Part shown: in pieces, positions 5,102 to 6,507 of the stretch
How positions within the stretch are numbered: the stretch's first letter is position 1
How the letters are laid out: the number at the start of each line of letters is the position of its first letter
Source of the DNA: an uncultured Bacilli bacterium
Lineage (GTDB): Bacteria; Bacillota_I; Bacilli_A; RF39; UBA660
DNA: 6,507 nt
Direction: 5' to 3'
NCBI GenBank assembly: GCA_947623755.1
Contig: CANQHB010000053.1
Location: 1 to 6,507, forward strand
The notes under the pieces: model-generated
Databases searched by the model: none
What the model was told of the DNA's origin: nothing
The model's input: the letters and a program-made list of their open reading frames with translations, nothing else
Position numbers and translations under genes: made by a program

Positions 5102-6202
5102 TTGAACCATAATAAAAATATGAAAAGAAAAATATTTAACAACATTTACCTATTTTTACCTATAATTACTTTAATAATAATCTCTTTATTAAATATGTTT
5201 TATATAAGTAAAACTAGTTCTATCTACCATAATTACTTTTTTAAGCAATCACTTTGGTTTTTTCTTGGTTTTTTAATTATGTTTCTAATTATCAAAATAA
5301 AACCCAAGTATTTCTTTAAACTAAGTAAATATCTCTACTTTTTTAATGTTTTACTTTTAATATTGGTCCTATTCTTTGGTAAAACTGTAAATGGTTCTAA
5401 AGCCTGGTTTGATTTTTACTTTTTTTCCTTCCAACCCAGTGAACTAATGAAATTTACCCTCACTCTTTATTTAGCTGAAAAACTATCTTCTGAAAAATCT
5501 CATACTTTTAAAAGTGAATTACAATTCTTATTAAAATCCCTCTTTATTACTTTAGTTCCTTCCCTTTTTGTTTTCTTAGAACCCGATACAGGCGCTATTA
5601 TTATTTATTTTCTCATCATGCTAGGTATTATTTTTATCTATAAGATAAATAAAAAATGGTATATTATTATTTCTCTATTTCTAATTGCTTTCCTATCACT
5701 TTTTGCCTATCTTTATTATTTTAATCAAGACTTACTTATAAGTATTATTGGTACTTCTTTCTTTTATCGTATAGACCGTATTTTAAGTTTTGTTAATAAA
5801 GATTCTTTCCAATTAGACCGGGCTCTAATTGCAATTGGCACTTCTAAAATTCTCCCCACCCACCATCAAGTGTATATTCCTGAAGCCCCAACCGATTTTA
5901 TTATTGCTCTTACCATTAGTAATTTAGGAATCATTAGCTTTATTATCATCCTTTTAGCTTTTCTTATTTTAGACATTTATTTTCTCTATCACTTATTTTC
6001 TAGTCACAATCTAAAATTTAAAATGTTTTTATCCGGTTTCTTAATAATGTTTATTTTTGCTCAAATTCAAAATATTGGCATGAACTTAGGTTTATTCCCC
6101 ATCATTGGTCTTCCTCTTCCATTTTTAAGTTATGGAGGCACTAATATCCTCGTTTATTTCATGTTTTTAGGCATTTTATACCCTAAATTGCAAAAAAATT
6201 AA
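5102..6202 (+). CDS. rodA: RodA/FtsW-type peptidoglycan glycosyltransferase (SEDS family)
   Basis: SEDS proteins polymerise lipid II into glycan strands in the membrane and work with a class B penicillin-binding protein. This one has 366 residues with about ten hydrophobic helices, spread from residue 15 to 360. Family marks are SKAWFDF with Trp102, SFQPSELMKFTL at 109-120, LEPDTGAII at 159-167, PEAPTDFIIALTISNLG at 260-276 with the catalytic-type Asp265, and NIGMNLGLFPIIGLPLPFLSYGG at 324-346. The usual glycine-rich G-K-G segment before the TDF motif is absent: IAIGTSKILPTHHQ stands in its place, which shortens that extracellular loop. RodA rather than FtsW is a best guess, since no mreBCD, pbp2 or division genes are visible. 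Start is uncertain: TTG at 5102 or ATG at 5120, giving 366 or 360 residues. Neither has a ribosome site. The gene runs opposite to all others here. Confidence 0.88.
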   Translation: MNHNKNMKRKIFNNIYLFLPIITLIIISLLNMFYISKTSSIYHNYFFKQSLWFFLGFLIMFLIIKIKPKYFFKLSKYLYFFNVLLLILVLFFGKTVNGSKAWFDFYFFSFQPSELMKFTLTLYLAEKLSSEKSHTFKSELQFLLKSLFITLVPSLFVFLEPDTGAIIIYFLIMLGIIFIYKINKKWYIIISLFLIAFLSLFAYLYYFNQDLLISIIGTSFFYRIDRILSFVNKDSFQLDRALIAIGTSKILPTHHQVYIPEAPTDFIIALTISNLGIISFIIILLAFLILDIYFLYHLFSSHNLKFKMFLSGFLIMFIFAQIQNIGMNLGLFPIIGLPLPFLSYGGTNILVYFMFLGILYPKLQKN

Positions 6203-6218
6203 AAAAATTGCAATTTTT
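6185..6218 (+). terminator. A/T-rich terminator overlapping the rodA-type stop codon
   Basis: AAATTGCAA (6185-6193) pairs with TTGCAATTT (6208-6216) around a 14-base A-rich loop that contains the TAA stop (6200-6202), and T residues continue to 6218. The stem is 9 bp but weak, and the T tract is short, so termination may be partial. Confidence 0.5.
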
Positions 6219-6220
6219 AC

Positions 6221-6249
6221 TTGACAAAAACTACATTTTGTATTAGTAT
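6221..6249 (+). promoter_or_regulatory. SigA-type promoter of a non-coding transcript
   Basis: A perfect TTGACA (6221-6226) is followed after 17 bases by TAGTAT (6244-6249), which matches four of six -10 positions including the key A2 and T6. Transcription would start near 6256. No open frame of useful length follows before the terminator at 6370-6391, so the product should be a small RNA. Confidence 0.6.
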
Positions 6250-6255
6250 ACATCC

Positions 6256-6391
6256 TCGAACATTTAATTTGTTTGAATATTCTTTTCCATTCTTTGATAT
6301 ACTTCCTTTACTTAACTAATATCAAATTCTACTAATTCAAGCAAAACTAAATGTTTTTTTGACGGAAAGAAAGCCTTAAGGGGCTTTTTTT
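6256..6391 (+). ncRNA. Predicted rod-shaped small RNA, about 136 nt, unrecognised
   Basis: A TTGACA promoter lies directly upstream and a rho-independent terminator ends it, with no coding frame between. By eye it folds into one long rod. AACATTTA (6259-6266) pairs with 6348-6355. After a small internal loop, TTTGTTTGAAT (6268-6278) pairs with 6335-6345 (11 bp, one G-U). After a larger asymmetric bubble (14 bases against 8), TTTGATAT (6293-6300) pairs with 6319-6326. The 18-base apical loop 6301-6318 contains TCCTTTAC. A long closing stem, central bubble and end loop recall 6S RNA, but it is shorter than usual 6S and I see no 6S sequence match. A trans-acting small RNA that pairs through its loop is another possibility. 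Confidence 0.55.
6370..6391 (+). terminator. Rho-independent terminator of the rod-shaped RNA
   Basis: AAAGCCT (6370-6376) pairs with GGGCTTT (6381-6387; one G-U pair) around the loop TAAG, and seven T residues follow from 6385 to 6391. This is the most GC-rich terminator stem in the window. The opposite strand lacks a continuous T tract, so it works for plus-strand transcripts. Confidence 0.8.
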
Positions 6392-6399
6392 ATTTTACC

Positions 6400-6430
6400 A
6401 AAAAAAGATGAAGCTTAAAACTCCATCTTC
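6400..6430 (-). terminator. Minus-strand terminator, third hairpin of the compact RNA element
   Basis: On the minus strand AAGATGGAG (6429-6421) pairs with CTTCATCTT (6413-6405) around a seven-base loop, followed by T residues to about 6400. One pair is G-U on this strand but an A-C mismatch on the plus strand, which favours minus-strand use. It faces the plus-strand terminator at 6370-6391 at a distance of eight bases. Confidence 0.65.
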
Positions 6431-6492
6431 GGTCCGGGTAAAGGATTGGACCTCTTGCCTATATATAAAAGTGTAAAGCAATATAGGCAAGT
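6400..6492 (-). ncRNA. Predicted compact three-hairpin small RNA, about 92 nt
   Basis: Three hairpins lie end to end with only one unpaired base between them. Hairpin A is an 11-bp perfect stem (6491-6481 with 6464-6454, loop 6480-6465). Hairpin B is GGTCC (6452-6448) with GGACC (6435-6431) and a 12-base loop. Hairpin C is the terminator at 6430-6400. An extended -10 box TGATTAAAT at 6507-6499 would start transcription near 6492, at the foot of hairpin A. The -35 region is outside the window. The loops of A and B share CTTTAC. Strand is not certain: on the plus strand, hairpin A is followed by seven T residues and could be a terminator for a transcript from the left. No known RNA family is recognised. 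Confidence 0.45.
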
Positions 6493-6498
6493 TTTTTT
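6454..6498 (+). terminator. Strong plus-strand terminator hairpin (same DNA as hairpin A)
   Basis: CTTGCCTATAT (6454-6464) and ATATAGGCAAG (6481-6491) form a perfect 11-bp stem with a 16-base loop, followed by seven T residues (6492-6498). As a plus-strand signal it would stop read-through past the terminator at 6370-6391. Whether this or the minus-strand RNA is its main role cannot be settled from sequence alone. Confidence 0.55.
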
Positions 6499-6507
6499 AT
6501 TTAATCA

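Noticed and set aside
5085..5105. Six-codon leader peptide (ATG 5085 to TGA) before the RodA-type gene
   Set aside because: No ribosome site, and it overlaps the possible -10 box. Too short to support.
6431..6459. SRP RNA or tRNA piece, because of GGTCCGGG and a GGTCCAATCC-like stretch
   Set aside because: The SRP tetraloop domain and the tRNA arms cannot be completed. The hairpins fold with other partners.
6256..6498. tracrRNA or CRISPR-linked RNA, because several hairpins end in T runs
   Set aside because: No repeat-spacer array, cas gene or anti-repeat is visible in the window.
6256..6498. T-box or a common riboswitch (TPP, FMN, SAM, c-di-GMP, purine)
   Set aside because: The conserved cores, for example GGTGGTACCGCG of T-boxes, are absent, and the first terminator is followed by further hairpins rather than by a gene.

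Overview
The window comes from a low-GC Gram-positive bacterium. The DNA is strongly A/T-rich, promoters are of the SigA type (TTGACA/TATAAT with 17-nt spacers), several starts have GGTGA or AGGGGG ribosome sites, and the peptidoglycan genes are of Bacilli/Firmicutes type. Composition and gene style fit a gut Bacilli lineage close to the Mollicutes (RF39-like), but that placement is inference. The Trp codons I checked are TGG and no gene here ends in TGA, so nothing requires a Mycoplasma-type code.

Layout. 1-488 (-): 5' part of an RlmB/TrmH-type rRNA 2'-O-methyltransferase, cut by the left edge. 542-574: A/T-rich terminator of murD. 579-1898 (-): murD. 1945-4047 (-): a 700-residue membrane-anchored protein with an HEMGH zinc-peptidase motif. 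4097-4669 (-): a small exported lysozyme/glucosaminidase-like protein. 4763-5059 (-): a 98-residue protein of unknown function. 5102 or 5120 to 6202 (+): a RodA/FtsW-type glycosyltransferase, divergent from the rest. 6203-6507: about 300 bases without a protein gene, but full of RNA-like structure.

Function. MurD makes a cytoplasmic peptidoglycan precursor, the RodA-type protein polymerises lipid II, and the lysozyme-like protein probably cuts the wall. The surface peptidase may act in the same envelope setting, but its substrate is unknown. Although the four complete minus-strand genes and rlmB lie in one direction, rlmB, murD, the peptidase gene and the lysozyme-like gene each appear to have their own promoter. 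Those of murD and the peptidase gene sit in a duplicated module in which the previous gene's stop codon lies in the loop of a terminator, and the hairpin's 3' arm doubles as the -35 box of the next promoter.

The most unusual part is the right end. A TTGACA promoter at 6221-6249 precedes a predicted rod-shaped RNA (about 6256-6391) that ends in a good terminator. Facing it is a compact three-hairpin element (6400-6492), probably transcribed on the minus strand. The apical loop of the rod holds TCCTTTAC. The second hairpin loop of the facing element holds the reverse complement, read on the plus strand, and its first hairpin loop holds a six-base part of it. I do not recognise either RNA. They are the best candidates for an undescribed system here, possibly a pair of small RNAs with a common or mutually pairing loop.
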